Source: Bacillota bacterium (GTDB lineage Bacteria > Eremiobacterota > SpSt-956 > JAKJGF01). From it: a DNA stretch of 23,690 nt. A program made the translations under genes and the position numbers. The stretch's first letter is position 1. The number at the start of each line of letters is the position of its first letter. Shown one piece after another: positions 1 to 8,151 of the stretch. The stretch lies in the NCBI GenBank assembly GCA_029555925.1, contig JAKPQU010000064.1:1-23690 (forward strand), given 5' to 3'. Under the pieces are notes generated by a model that searched no databases, had not been told where the DNA came from, and saw only the letters and a list, made by a program, of their open reading frames with translations.

Positions 1-81
1 TAATGACCTCGTAATGCGTAAAGCGTAATGCGTGATGCGCAGGGATTAAACCCGTCACGCGTCACGCGTTACGCGTCACGA
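1..81. repeat. Long heptamer hairpin element, copy A
   Basis: Tandem 7-bp units of the type CGTAATG run on the left (about 10-40), then a small GGG-ATTAAA-CCC hairpin, then CGTCACG/CGTTACG units on the right (about 51-80). The right arm is the approximate reverse complement of the left arm, so the element can fold into one long imperfect hairpin. A second copy at 11990-12071 differs at only about four positions. The window edge may cut its left end. Confidence 0.85.
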
Positions 82-128
82 CGACTTAAATTCTAATAAG
101 TTATGAAATACACTATATATATGATTAA

Positions 129-165
129 GTGAATAGAGTGAAGGGTGAAGAGTGAAGAGCGACGG
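129..165. repeat. Short heptamer array (GTGAAGR units)
   Basis: GTGAATA at 129-135 is followed, after a 2-base slip, by GTGAAGG, GTGAAGA, GTGAAGA and GCGACGG in strict 7-bp register to 165. The array ends 9 bases before the kinase start codon, so its purine-rich units occupy the place where a ribosome binding site would be and may serve as one. Confidence 0.75.
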
Positions 166-174
166 TAAATAATT

Positions 175-2682
175 ATGAGTAATACTATACTCGATAAGTA
201 TAAAATTATAGAGACTTCTGATGATGAACAGATTTATATCGTAGAAGATCTGGAAAGTCATAAGAAATTTGCTCTCAGAAAAGTTCTTACAGATGTTACA
301 GGTAATCTTTATGAAACAGCAATAAAGGAATTTACCGGCATAGGTAAGGAAGCATTCAGGCTGGATAAAAAACCGAAATCTCCTCTTATACTTGATTTTC
401 TTACTGATAACGGGAATAATTACTTACTTTTAGAATATAAAGATGAAAAAACTTTAAAAATAATCACATCCTATCCTTCACTGGGTAAAATACTGAATAA
501 CAGATATCTTGTAGTAAAAGGTATTGCTTCAGGCGGTTTTGGTGTTGTATATATGGTACGTGATCTGAGCCTTCCCGGTAAATGCTGGGCCCTTAAAGAG
601 ATGCATGGAGAAGAAGGAGATTCAGATGTAATAGAAAGAAGCTTCAGAATAGAGGCAGAAATGCTTTCCAAACTGGATTCCCCTAATATACCCAGAATAT
701 CTGATTTCTTTGTGGAACATCATAGATTATATCTTGTCATGGATTACGTTCAGGGGGAAACTATTAGAAAACTTATAAGAAATTTAAAAAAAGGTGAACA
801 TTTTGCTGAGGAAAGAGTGGTAAAATGGGCTCTCACAATATGTGATGTTATGTCATATCTTCATAATCATCCCACTCCGATCATATTCAGAGATTTAAAA
901 CCTGATAATATTATTATTACTGTAGATGATGATGTGAGGCTGGTTGATTTCGGAATAGCAAAGGTTTTTGACGGTACCAGGGGACAGACTACAAAATTCG
1001 CCATTCTTACAGAAGGATATGCACCTCCCGAACAACTTATGGGAAAAGCAGAACCAAGAAGTGATATATATGCTTTCGGTGCTACAATTTATCATATTTT
1101 AAGCGGAAAACATCCGAAAGATGCAGGGCCTGAATTTCCTCCCGTTGAACACTTCAATCCTTCTGTGTCTCCTCTTTTAAGTAAGATTTTAGCAAAAGCC
1201 CTGGAAATAAAACCTTCTGCGAGATATCAGTCTGTAAGAGAAATGAAAGATGAGCTTCTGAAACTTCAGGACAGAATAACAGCAAAAGAGCATGTAGTCA
1301 GAGCGAGAGAATATGAAGAAAAAGGCGATTTCTTCAATGCAAACTTTGAATATATGAAGGTCTTCGAGTTACAGGGAGAAAATTATGAAACACTGCTGGC
1401 CGGGGGAAGATGCTGTGAAAAAATGGGATTATATGATAAGGCCCTGGAGATTTATAATAAAGCCTTAAATGTTACAATCCCCTGCGAGATAAGAGATGAA
1501 TTGCTTGAGAAATTAAAGAATATACAGGAGAAATTGAAGCAAAACGATGGAAAATATAAGACCGGGACAGAGGAGAAAAAGGCAGAAAGAAAATTGAAAA
1601 CCAGAAAATTTCCTGGATATAAAATTATTATACCGGTACTTATAGTTATAATCATTATCTTAATAATAGGAGTGGTAAATTACTATAATTCCCTTATAAG
1701 AACAGAAAGACTGTACAGCAAAGCATTAAGACTTTACAGCCAGGGAGATTATAAAAAAGCAATAGCCTGTTATGATGAAGCATTGGCCATTGATCGGGAT
1801 TTTGCCAGTGCCTGGCATGGAAGGGGAGATTGTCTGCAGATGCAGAAGAAGTATGATGAAGCAATTAAATGTTATGATACCTCTCTTTCTGTCGATAATA
1901 AATATGTTGAAAGCTTTTATGATAAAGGATTATGCTTGATGCTTATAAAAAGATATGATGATGCAGTAGCATGTTTTGACAGGGTAATAGAACTTGATCC
2001 TGTATTTTCTTCTGCTTATTATAATAAAGGTAAGATTTTATATGAAAAGAAAGATTATCAGGATGCACTGAAATATTTCAATAAAACCCTTCAGATTGAT
2101 GAGAAAGATATTGATGCCTGGAACATGAAAGGCATGATTTTAGGGGAAGAAAAGAAATTTGAAGAAGCTCTTCTGTGTTTTGATAAAGTCCTGAAGAGCA
2201 GCCCTGAAAACAGAACTGCCCTTACAGGAAAAGGTGCCTGCCTGGAAGGACTTTATAGATATGATGAAGCTATGAAATGTTATGACACGATTCTGGAAAT
2301 TTTTTCCGATAATGATATTGAGGCTTTAAGAAGTAAAGGAGTTCTTTTATTAATGCAGGGAAATTATAAAGAATCCCTTAAATATTTTGACAGGATTTTA
2401 TCCATTGAACCTTCCGATATAAATGCCCTCGGCAATAAAGGATTTATCCTCTGTGAAGAAAACAGATATGAAGAAGCTCTGGAATACTTAAACAAGGCCC
2501 TTGCCATAAAACCTTATGATGCTGAATTACTTGCCACTACAGGAGACGTATTATATAAGCAGGAAAAATATGCAGATGCTCTTCAGTATTATAACAGATC
2601 CCTGAAAATAAACGGAGATAATGCCCAGATACTGGGTAGGAAGAATGAAGTTTTAAAGATATTGCAGGAAAAGGGTGAATGA
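175..2682 (+). CDS. Transmembrane Ser/Thr protein kinase with TPR repeats
   Basis: This is a Hanks-type (PknB-like) Ser/Thr kinase of 835 residues that should phosphorylate protein targets in the cytoplasm. The full kinase domain runs about residues 103-370: Gly-rich loop GIASGGFGVVY near 117-127, lysine of ALKEM near 141, catalytic loop FRDLKPDN with D240, DFG at D258, then APPEQ and SDIYAFG. The catalytic loop has Phe in place of the usual His of HRD. Residues about 6-97 look like a second, degenerate N-lobe without a Gly-rich loop. Two TPR-like repeats (about 378-455) precede a single membrane helix (about 483-505), and about nine TPRs (512-835) follow it, predicted to lie outside the membrane as a protein-binding sensor. 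No strong Shine-Dalgarno is visible before ATG 175. The FHA gene next door is its obvious candidate partner. Substrates are unknown. Confidence 0.93.
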   Translation: MSNTILDKYKIIETSDDEQIYIVEDLESHKKFALRKVLTDVTGNLYETAIKEFTGIGKEAFRLDKKPKSPLILDFLTDNGNNYLLLEYKDEKTLKIITSYPSLGKILNNRYLVVKGIASGGFGVVYMVRDLSLPGKCWALKEMHGEEGDSDVIERSFRIEAEMLSKLDSPNIPRISDFFVEHHRLYLVMDYVQGETIRKLIRNLKKGEHFAEERVVKWALTICDVMSYLHNHPTPIIFRDLKPDNIIITVDDDVRLVDFGIAKVFDGTRGQTTKFAILTEGYAPPEQLMGKAEPRSDIYAFGATIYHILSGKHPKDAGPEFPPVEHFNPSVSPLLSKILAKALEIKPSARYQSVREMKDELLKLQDRITAKEHVVRAREYEEKGDFFNANFEYMKVFELQGENYETLLAGGRCCEKMGLYDKALEIYNKALNVTIPCEIRDELLEKLKNIQEKLKQNDGKYKTGTEEKKAERKLKTRKFPGYKIIIPVLIVIIIILIIGVVNYYNSLIRTERLYSKALRLYSQGDYKKAIACYDEALAIDRDFASAWHGRGDCLQMQKKYDEAIKCYDTSLSVDNKYVESFYDKGLCLMLIKRYDDAVACFDRVIELDPVFSSAYYNKGKILYEKKDYQDALKYFNKTLQIDEKDIDAWNMKGMILGEEKKFEEALLCFDKVLKSSPENRTALTGKGACLEGLYRYDEAMKCYDTILEIFSDNDIEALRSKGVLLLMQGNYKESLKYFDRILSIEPSDINALGNKGFILCEENRYEEALEYLNKALAIKPYDAELLATTGDVLYKQEKYADALQYYNRSLKINGDNAQILGRKNEVLKILQEKGE

Positions 2683-2683
2683 T

Positions 2684-2830
2684 GTGACGCGTGATAATCG
2701 TGACGCGTAACGCGTGACGCGTGACTGGTAAGCATCCCTTTCACTTTTTACCATTCACTCTTCACTTTTCACCATTCACTCTTCACTCTTCACGACTCAC
2801 TCTTCACCATTCACTCTTCACGACTCACTA
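2684..2830. repeat. Heptamer inverted-arm element between kinase and FHA genes
   Basis: GTGACGC/GTAACGC units begin two bases after the kinase stop codon. A GGTAAGCAT spacer follows, then 13 consecutive 7-bp units in perfect register from 2739 to 2829 (TTTCACT, ATTCACT, CTTCACT, CTTCACG, ACTCACT and similar). The stretch reads without stops on the + strand and gives a spurious 61-residue open frame. Bases 2693-2748 recur inverted at 7395-7450. Confidence 0.88.
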
Positions 2831-2906
2831 TTTCAAAAGAGGATTTTTTTCTTACATATTGAATTTTTATAATGATTTTGTGTCTGAAGATGAAGAGGTG
2901 AAATAA

Positions 2907-5216
2907 ATGCCGGCAGGTGATGGTTTCTTTTCAAAAATATTTTCTGTCCTGACAGGTACGGAACATGAAAGAGAAAAAATACAGCAAAAAGAAGATGCAA
3001 TATATGAACTTGTTATAGTAGAAGGAGAGGAAAAGGGTAAAATTATTCAATTAGGTTACGACACTGTTGAAATCGGAAGGAAATTACCGGAAGATAAAAG
3101 AACAGAGTCTGTACTTATAAAAGACAGTTATGGCACAATTGCAACGCTTCAGGCAAGACTTTCATGGGATCATGACAGACAGATTCATGTAATCGATTTT
3201 GTAGCAGGTACAAAAAATCCGACTATTGTAGACGGAACAGTAATAGGCAGACCTGTATGCCTGAAAGAAGGCAGTAAGATTATCATAGGACATAACGCTA
3301 TGATTTATAGAAAAAAGAATTCAGTAGATTATAGCTCAGTGCATTATAAAGAAGAGATAGAACCCGTGGATTACAAAACCGTTCATTATAAAGAAGAGAT
3401 ACAACCTGAACCGGAAAAAGACGAGCTCCTGCCTTCGGAAGAAGAAGGAGATTATGAAGAAGAAATAGATATAACGAAATATAAAACAGGATATGTACTT
3501 AAAATTATATCAGGCCTTGAAGAGGGAAAAGAGATCGAACTGGATAGGTTTCTCATATCCATAGGAAAGCTTACGGCACAGGAAAGAAAAGGATGGATTT
3601 TGCTTGATTCTTCTTCTGTATCTGTTGATCAGGCCACACTTAAATGGATAGGAAAAGAGAAAACCTTTGCCATACTTCACAGTAAATCTGCTGTAACGCC
3701 TACTATTGTAAATAAAATAGAAATATCGAATGAAAATTTTCGTCTGCTCCAGGAAGGGGATATCATTCAGATAGGTAAAGTAAGAATGATGTTTATAAAT
3801 AAATACAGAAAAACTTCATACAGGGAAGAAGATGAAAACTATAGTAGAGAAAGCAAAGATATTTCAGACAAAATAGAAGAAAATGTTCCGTCACAGGAAC
3901 CTTATGATGAAGAAGATGATGAAGAAGACGAAAAGACAGTAATAAAAAGACATAAAGCAGCTCATTCTTTTAAGGTTACAGGTGGGCCTGACAGTGGAAA
4001 TGAATTTGTTATAAATGATATCGTGGAAAATAAACTTGTTATAGGAAGAAAAGGCTCTGAAAGAAAGGATATAGAACTTTCTGATCCTTCTCTCTCAGAA
4101 TATGTTGCAGGTCTTACCTGTGAAGAAGGATGGCTCTGTATAAACCTTGAAAATGAAACAGAAAATCTTGTGATAAATGATATGTCTGTAGTAAAAAAAG
4201 GTCTTGAGCCGGGAGATGTGATAAGAATCGGAAATACACTTATGGAATATAATTTTCTTGGAAATCCTGATTTGATTAAAAGTCCTTCTTTAGAGGTTAT
4301 AGAAGGATGTGATAAAGGTAAAATTTTCCATCTGAATAAGAAGATAAACCTTATAGGAAGAAAATCTAAAAAAACTATAGATGCCAGAGAAATAGAACTT
4401 TCTGCAAACGATAAGAGTATTTCCCGCCTCCATGCAAGACTGGAAAAGCAACAAAATAAATTTTATCTTCTGAATGAAAAAAAAGAAAATAAAACCTTCC
4501 TTAACGGTGTACAGGTTATATCTTCAAGGCCACTTATGGATGGAGATAAAATTAAACTCGGTGATGAAGTGGTTCTTTTATACAGACATGTTTTCCCTCC
4601 TTTAATAGAAAGGATAATTAAATTCAATTTAATAATCAGAAAAGTAACAGGCTTCGCAGAGTTATTGCCATATAAAAGCAGGATAGAAAAAGGTATGAGC
4701 CTTTCTACGGAAAATGCTATTGAAACTATGGAAGGTATGATTGAAATAATCTTGAATAATAAGAGCGTTATTAAAGTTGCTCCATTCAGCTATCTGGAAT
4801 TTATAAAACAGGAAGCAGAACATATATTGAATCTTCGTCTGTCAAAAGGGAAACTTCTGTGCAGTATAATAAATGAAGGTATATGCAGGATAGGAGAGTT
4901 AATAACAGATACAGCCAGAGTCTCCACAGGGGATTCAGAGTTTCTTCTTGAGGTGACAGGTGAAGAAGGTAAGGGATTTTCTTCCGCTCTTACGGTGATT
5001 AAAGGAGAAGCCCTGTTCTATAATGAATTCGGAACTATTTCCGTTACGGAAGGGAATATCTGTGAAGTAAATTTTGATCTCCCACCTCTGGAATTAAAAA
5101 ACCTCTCGGAAGAAGAAAAATTTCTCCTCTCATGTTCCCGGAGATATGCTCCTTCGGAATTGAAAAAAATTACTGGTGAGGAAATATTTGAGAAAGCAAA
5201 ATGGTCTGATTTTTAA
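2907..5216 (+). CDS. Four-FHA-domain protein with C-terminal FecR-like domain
   Basis: FHA domains bind phosphothreonine, so this 769-residue protein is a likely scaffold or target for the upstream Ser/Thr kinase. Four FHA-like units lie at about residues 33-136, 195-300, 353-450 and 460-562. Only the last has the full signature (IGRK at 483-486, SISRLHA at 504-510, FLNG at 531-534). The first three have lost the Ser/His/Asn core to varying degrees. Acidic linkers separate them, with a 14-residue tandem duplication at 140-167 (VHYKEEIEP, then VHYKEEIQP) and an EDEKTVIK stretch at 340-347 that looks like a kinase target site. Residues about 575-725 resemble a FecR domain (TGFAELLPY, GMSLSTENAIETMEG, STGDSEFLLEV), which is usually extracytoplasmic, yet no signal peptide or membrane helix is visible. 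GAAGAGGTG supplies the ribosome binding site. The stop codon overlaps the recD2 start as TAATG. Confidence 0.9.
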   Translation: MPAGDGFFSKIFSVLTGTEHEREKIQQKEDAIYELVIVEGEEKGKIIQLGYDTVEIGRKLPEDKRTESVLIKDSYGTIATLQARLSWDHDRQIHVIDFVAGTKNPTIVDGTVIGRPVCLKEGSKIIIGHNAMIYRKKNSVDYSSVHYKEEIEPVDYKTVHYKEEIQPEPEKDELLPSEEEGDYEEEIDITKYKTGYVLKIISGLEEGKEIELDRFLISIGKLTAQERKGWILLDSSSVSVDQATLKWIGKEKTFAILHSKSAVTPTIVNKIEISNENFRLLQEGDIIQIGKVRMMFINKYRKTSYREEDENYSRESKDISDKIEENVPSQEPYDEEDDEEDEKTVIKRHKAAHSFKVTGGPDSGNEFVINDIVENKLVIGRKGSERKDIELSDPSLSEYVAGLTCEEGWLCINLENETENLVINDMSVVKKGLEPGDVIRIGNTLMEYNFLGNPDLIKSPSLEVIEGCDKGKIFHLNKKINLIGRKSKKTIDAREIELSANDKSISRLHARLEKQQNKFYLLNEKKENKTFLNGVQVISSRPLMDGDKIKLGDEVVLLYRHVFPPLIERIIKFNLIIRKVTGFAELLPYKSRIEKGMSLSTENAIETMEGMIEIILNNKSVIKVAPFSYLEFIKQEAEHILNLRLSKGKLLCSIINEGICRIGELITDTARVSTGDSEFLLEVTGEEGKGFSSALTVIKGEALFYNEFGTISVTEGNICEVNFDLPPLELKNLSEEEKFLLSCSRRYAPSELKKITGEEIFEKAKWSDF

Positions 5217-7363
5217 TGATTACTATGGAAGGTACAGTACAGAATATAATTTTTCGAAACGAAGCCAGTTATTATACTGTTGCCCGTATTGAGCAAAATA
5301 AAAGCAATGATAAACATTTGATAACGGTTGTAGGCACATTCCCTTCAATCAGTGCAGGCAGAACCTGTGTTTTTCATGGAGACTGGGTGGTTCATAAAAC
5401 CTATGGAAAACAGTTTTCTGTTTCTTCATATGAAGAAATACTGCCTACCGGTAAACATGGTATAGAACAGTATCTTTCCAGTTTTATAAAAGGCATAGGC
5501 CCTGCAACTGCAAAAAAACTTGTAGATCATTTCGGTACATCTGTTTTTGATGTGATTGAAGAAAATCCAGAGAGACTCAGAGAGATAAAGGGAATAAAGA
5601 ATATAAAAAAAATAATCGCTTCCTTTTCCGAACAGAAAGAGATAAAGAATATAATGACCTATCTCTCAGGTTTTGACATACCTCCCAATACATCTGTGAA
5701 GATTTATAAAACCTATGGTATGTCCTGTATAGACATACTCAAATCGAATCCCTATCAACTTGCAGAAGATATATGGGGAATAGGCTTTAAGATTGCCGAC
5801 AGAATAGCCAGAAAAATGGGACTTCCTGAGGATTCTCCTTACCGTATAGCTGCCTGTATTACTTATAAACTGCAGGAAGCTACAGGTAACGGACACATTT
5901 TTCTGGAAATGGATAACCTTATAGAAGTAACTGTAAGAGATCTGTCTATTCCAAACATACCTGTCGAGAAAATACTTCTGGACATGGAAAAGAAGGGGAA
6001 AATAATAGTTGAAGAAGGACGTCTGGTATTTTTAAAAGGTCTTCATACACTGGAATGTAATATAGCTAAAAGGTTAACCTATTTCAGAGATATTCCTCCT
6101 TTAGACGTGCCGTCAAAAGAGGAAATTTTGTCTATTCAGCAGCTTATAGACATAAATCTTTCTGAGAGTCAGAAGGAAGCACTGTTTGAGGCTTTTTCCG
6201 GAGGAATGCTGATTATTACGGGAGGGCCCGGCACGGGAAAGACTACAATATTACAAACTATTATACTCAGAGCAGAAAAACTGGGATTGTCTTTTTCACT
6301 GGCCGCACCTACAGGAAGAGCAGCAAAAAGACTTGCAGAGACAACAGGAAGAGAGGCCATGACGGTTCATCGCCTTCTCGGCTATATACCGGGTGATAAT
6401 GTATTTCTCCATAATGAAGAAGAACCTCTGAAAAAAGATCTTGTCATTGTCGATGAAGCATCTATGCTGGATATATATCTCTTTAATTATCTTTTAAAGG
6501 GTATGTCTCATAATACAAGGCTTATACTCGTAGGAGATGTAGACCAGCTGCCCTCTGTAGGCCCGGGTAATATATTGTTTGATTTGATTGACAGTAAACT
6601 CATCAATACTATATGTCTTAAAACAATATTTCGTCAGGCAGAACAGAGTTATATTATAATTAATTCCCACCGTATTAACAGAGGTGAATTTCCGTTGCTG
6701 AAAGACAGGGAAGACTTTGCCTTTTTGTCTGTTGAAGAACCGGAAGAAATAGCAAAACAGATAATATCACTCTGTAATAATGAACTCAGACATGAATTTG
6801 GAAACCCTTTAGTGAATGTTCAGGTGTTGAGCCCCATGCACAGAGGACCTATAGGTGTAACAAATCTGAATGCAGAACTGCAAAAGGTCTTAAATCCGCC
6901 ACGGAGAGATAAGAAAGAAATCAAATCAGGTAACAATATATTCAGAGAAGGCGACAAGGTAATGCAGATAGTAAATAATTATAAGAAACAGGTTTTTAAC
7001 GGCGATCTCGGATTGATCGATGAAATAGATCCGGAAGATAAAGTTTTGGGAGTAGAACTCCTGGGGGATGGACGCGTAGAATTTTATGAATTTGAGGAAC
7101 TGAACGAACTTACACTGGCCTATGCATGCACCATTCATAAAAGTCAGGGCAGTGAGTATCGTGCTGTCGTAATACCTGTGTCTGTACAGCATTATATTAT
7201 GCTTCAGAGAAATTTACTCTATACTGCTGTGACAAGAGCAGAAGAAAAGGTTGTACTGGTAGGAACTCACAGGGCTCTTCATATAGCAATAAATAATGAT
7301 AAGGTTTCCAGGAGAAATACGAAACTGAAAGAAAGAATTATTTCAGAGTTTAAGAAGGAATAA
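5216..7363 (+). CDS. recD2: RecD2-family 5'-3' DNA helicase
   Basis: This is a RecD-like superfamily 1B helicase (RecD2/YrrC type) that unwinds DNA 5' to 3' in repair and recombination without RecBC. Its 715 residues are normal for the family. An N-terminal OB-like region with MEGTV and helix-hairpin-helix repeats (KGIGPATAKKL near 92-102, WGIGFKIADRIA further on) distinguishes it from RecBCD RecD. The motor has Walker A GGPGTGKTT at 336-344 (K342), AAPTGRAAKRL, Walker B VDEAS with D413 and E414, GDVDQLPSVGPG, FRQ, and C-terminal ACTIHKSQGSEY and LYTAVTRAEEKVVLVG. The ATG overlaps the FHA stop by one base and has no clear Shine-Dalgarno of its own, so translational coupling is likely. A second in-frame ATG at 5225 is also possible. 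Confidence 0.97.
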   Translation: MITMEGTVQNIIFRNEASYYTVARIEQNKSNDKHLITVVGTFPSISAGRTCVFHGDWVVHKTYGKQFSVSSYEEILPTGKHGIEQYLSSFIKGIGPATAKKLVDHFGTSVFDVIEENPERLREIKGIKNIKKIIASFSEQKEIKNIMTYLSGFDIPPNTSVKIYKTYGMSCIDILKSNPYQLAEDIWGIGFKIADRIARKMGLPEDSPYRIAACITYKLQEATGNGHIFLEMDNLIEVTVRDLSIPNIPVEKILLDMEKKGKIIVEEGRLVFLKGLHTLECNIAKRLTYFRDIPPLDVPSKEEILSIQQLIDINLSESQKEALFEAFSGGMLIITGGPGTGKTTILQTIILRAEKLGLSFSLAAPTGRAAKRLAETTGREAMTVHRLLGYIPGDNVFLHNEEEPLKKDLVIVDEASMLDIYLFNYLLKGMSHNTRLILVGDVDQLPSVGPGNILFDLIDSKLINTICLKTIFRQAEQSYIIINSHRINRGEFPLLKDREDFAFLSVEEPEEIAKQIISLCNNELRHEFGNPLVNVQVLSPMHRGPIGVTNLNAELQKVLNPPRRDKKEIKSGNNIFREGDKVMQIVNNYKKQVFNGDLGLIDEIDPEDKVLGVELLGDGRVEFYEFEELNELTLAYACTIHKSQGSEYRAVVIPVSVQHYIMLQRNLLYTAVTRAEEKVVLVGTHRALHIAINNDKVSRRNTKLKERIISEFKKE

Positions 7364-7377
7364 TATATAGTTTATAT

Positions 7378-7495
7378 GTGAGTCGTGAGTCGTGAAAAGT
7401 GAAATGGATGCTTACCCGTCACGTGTCACGCGTTACGCGTCACGATTATCACGCATCACGCATCACGAACCACCCGTCACGCATCACGCGTTACG
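7378..7495. repeat. Heptamer inverted-arm element after recD2
   Basis: GTGAGTC, GTGAGTC, GTGAAAA and GTGAAAT (7378-7405) lead into GGATGCTTACC (7406-7416) and then CGTCACG/TGTCACG/CGTTACG/CATCACG units to about 7495. Bases 7395-7450 are the reverse complement of 2693-2748 with three mismatches in 56. No other gene or RNA is visible between 7364 and 7531. Confidence 0.87.
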
Positions 7496-7531
7496 ATTTA
7501 TATAATCTTTAGAAAGGATAATGTATATAGA

Positions 7532-8020
7532 GTGGACAAATTATATTTTTTATCACTTTCAGACATATTTGCGCAGTTTGTTGAAATAAGAATGGAAACA
7601 TCGAATGCCCTTCAGACCATTCAGGGTAAAAGCAGTATTGTCGTAGAATTTAATGCTGTGCCGGAACAGTTTGGTGCCTATCTTGGAGAAAAAGCAAGCC
7701 TGCAGCACAGAATGGCTCCGTCTTCGATGAGATTCAATCCTGTTATGATGAAGAACAGCAGGGAGACATTTAAAAAACTCAGGGACCGTACCCTGGCATT
7801 AACAGGTCAGGTCAAACTGGTAATAGTTCCTCCTTCTTTAATGGATTTACACAGTATATTTTTAAAGGTTATAGAATTACAGATGGAAGGGTATAATATA
7901 GTTCTGCAGATCCTTGAAAGCGGTGATGCATCACAGTTATACAGGGCTGTGAATGTTTTTGAAGAAAGTTATAAAAATCTTCTTATCTTTGAATCCATGC
8001 AGAGAGCCGCCGGAGGGTAG
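7532..8020 (+). CDS. Hypothetical protein, 162 residues, mostly helical
   Basis: I do not recognise a family. The protein is soluble-looking with no signal peptide or membrane helix. A central run (LTGQVKLVIVPPSLMDLHS) looks like a strand-turn segment, followed by long amphipathic helices (IFLKVIELQMEGYNIVLQILE, LYRAVNVFEESYKNLLIFES). The start is uncertain. GTG 7532 sits 13 bases after AAAGGA, while an in-frame ATG at 7592 would give 142 residues with only a weak binding site. A different-frame ATG at 7521 lies closer to the same AAAGGA but runs only 22 codons. The gene is followed by its own stop and a promoter for the next gene, so it may be monocistronic. Confidence 0.7.
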   Translation: MDKLYFLSLSDIFAQFVEIRMETSNALQTIQGKSSIVVEFNAVPEQFGAYLGEKASLQHRMAPSSMRFNPVMMKNSRETFKKLRDRTLALTGQVKLVIVPPSLMDLHSIFLKVIELQMEGYNIVLQILESGDASQLYRAVNVFEESYKNLLIFESMQRAAGG

Positions 8021-8042
8021 TAGCCTGTTGATTTTTTCTAAA

Positions 8043-8061
8043 TGTTTACATAATGTTAACA
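8043..8061. promoter_or_regulatory. Near-palindromic operator-like site
   Basis: TGTTTACAT-A-ATGTTAACA is an inverted repeat matching at 8 of 9 positions, and also a direct repeat of AATGTTWACA. It lies 14 bases upstream of the candidate -35 box of the C11 peptidase gene, a position suited to a regulator binding site. The binding protein is unknown. Confidence 0.45.
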
Positions 8062-8075
8062 AAAATCTTCTTACT

Positions 8076-8104
8076 TTGTCTGAATATTTCTGTTAAAATA
8101 TAAT
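8076..8104 (+). promoter_or_regulatory. Predicted sigma-70-type promoter for the C11 peptidase
   Basis: TTGTCT at 8076-8081 and a perfect TATAAT at 8099-8104 are separated by 17 bases. Transcription would start near 8111, leaving a leader of about 40 bases before the ATG at 8152. Confidence 0.6.
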
Positions 8105-8151
8105 GGAGTTCCCTGGCAGGAGTTATATATTATGAGTTATGAGAGATTATT

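Noticed and set aside
2684..2830. CRISPR-like array
   Set aside because: The repeats are 7 bp with no spacers of constant length, and there are no cas genes.
2721..2906. 61-residue open frame before the FHA gene
   Set aside because: It is a translation of the TTCACTC heptamer array, with no ribosome binding site and low-complexity repeat-derived sequence.
2693..7450. Composite transposon bounded by the 56-bp inverted pair
   Set aside because: There is no transposase gene between the repeats and no target-site duplication that I can see. The repeat belongs to the wider heptamer family.
7521..7589. 22-codon frame as an independent gene
   Set aside because: It is too short, shows no conserved feature, overlaps the better supported 162-residue frame and is kept only as a start-site note.
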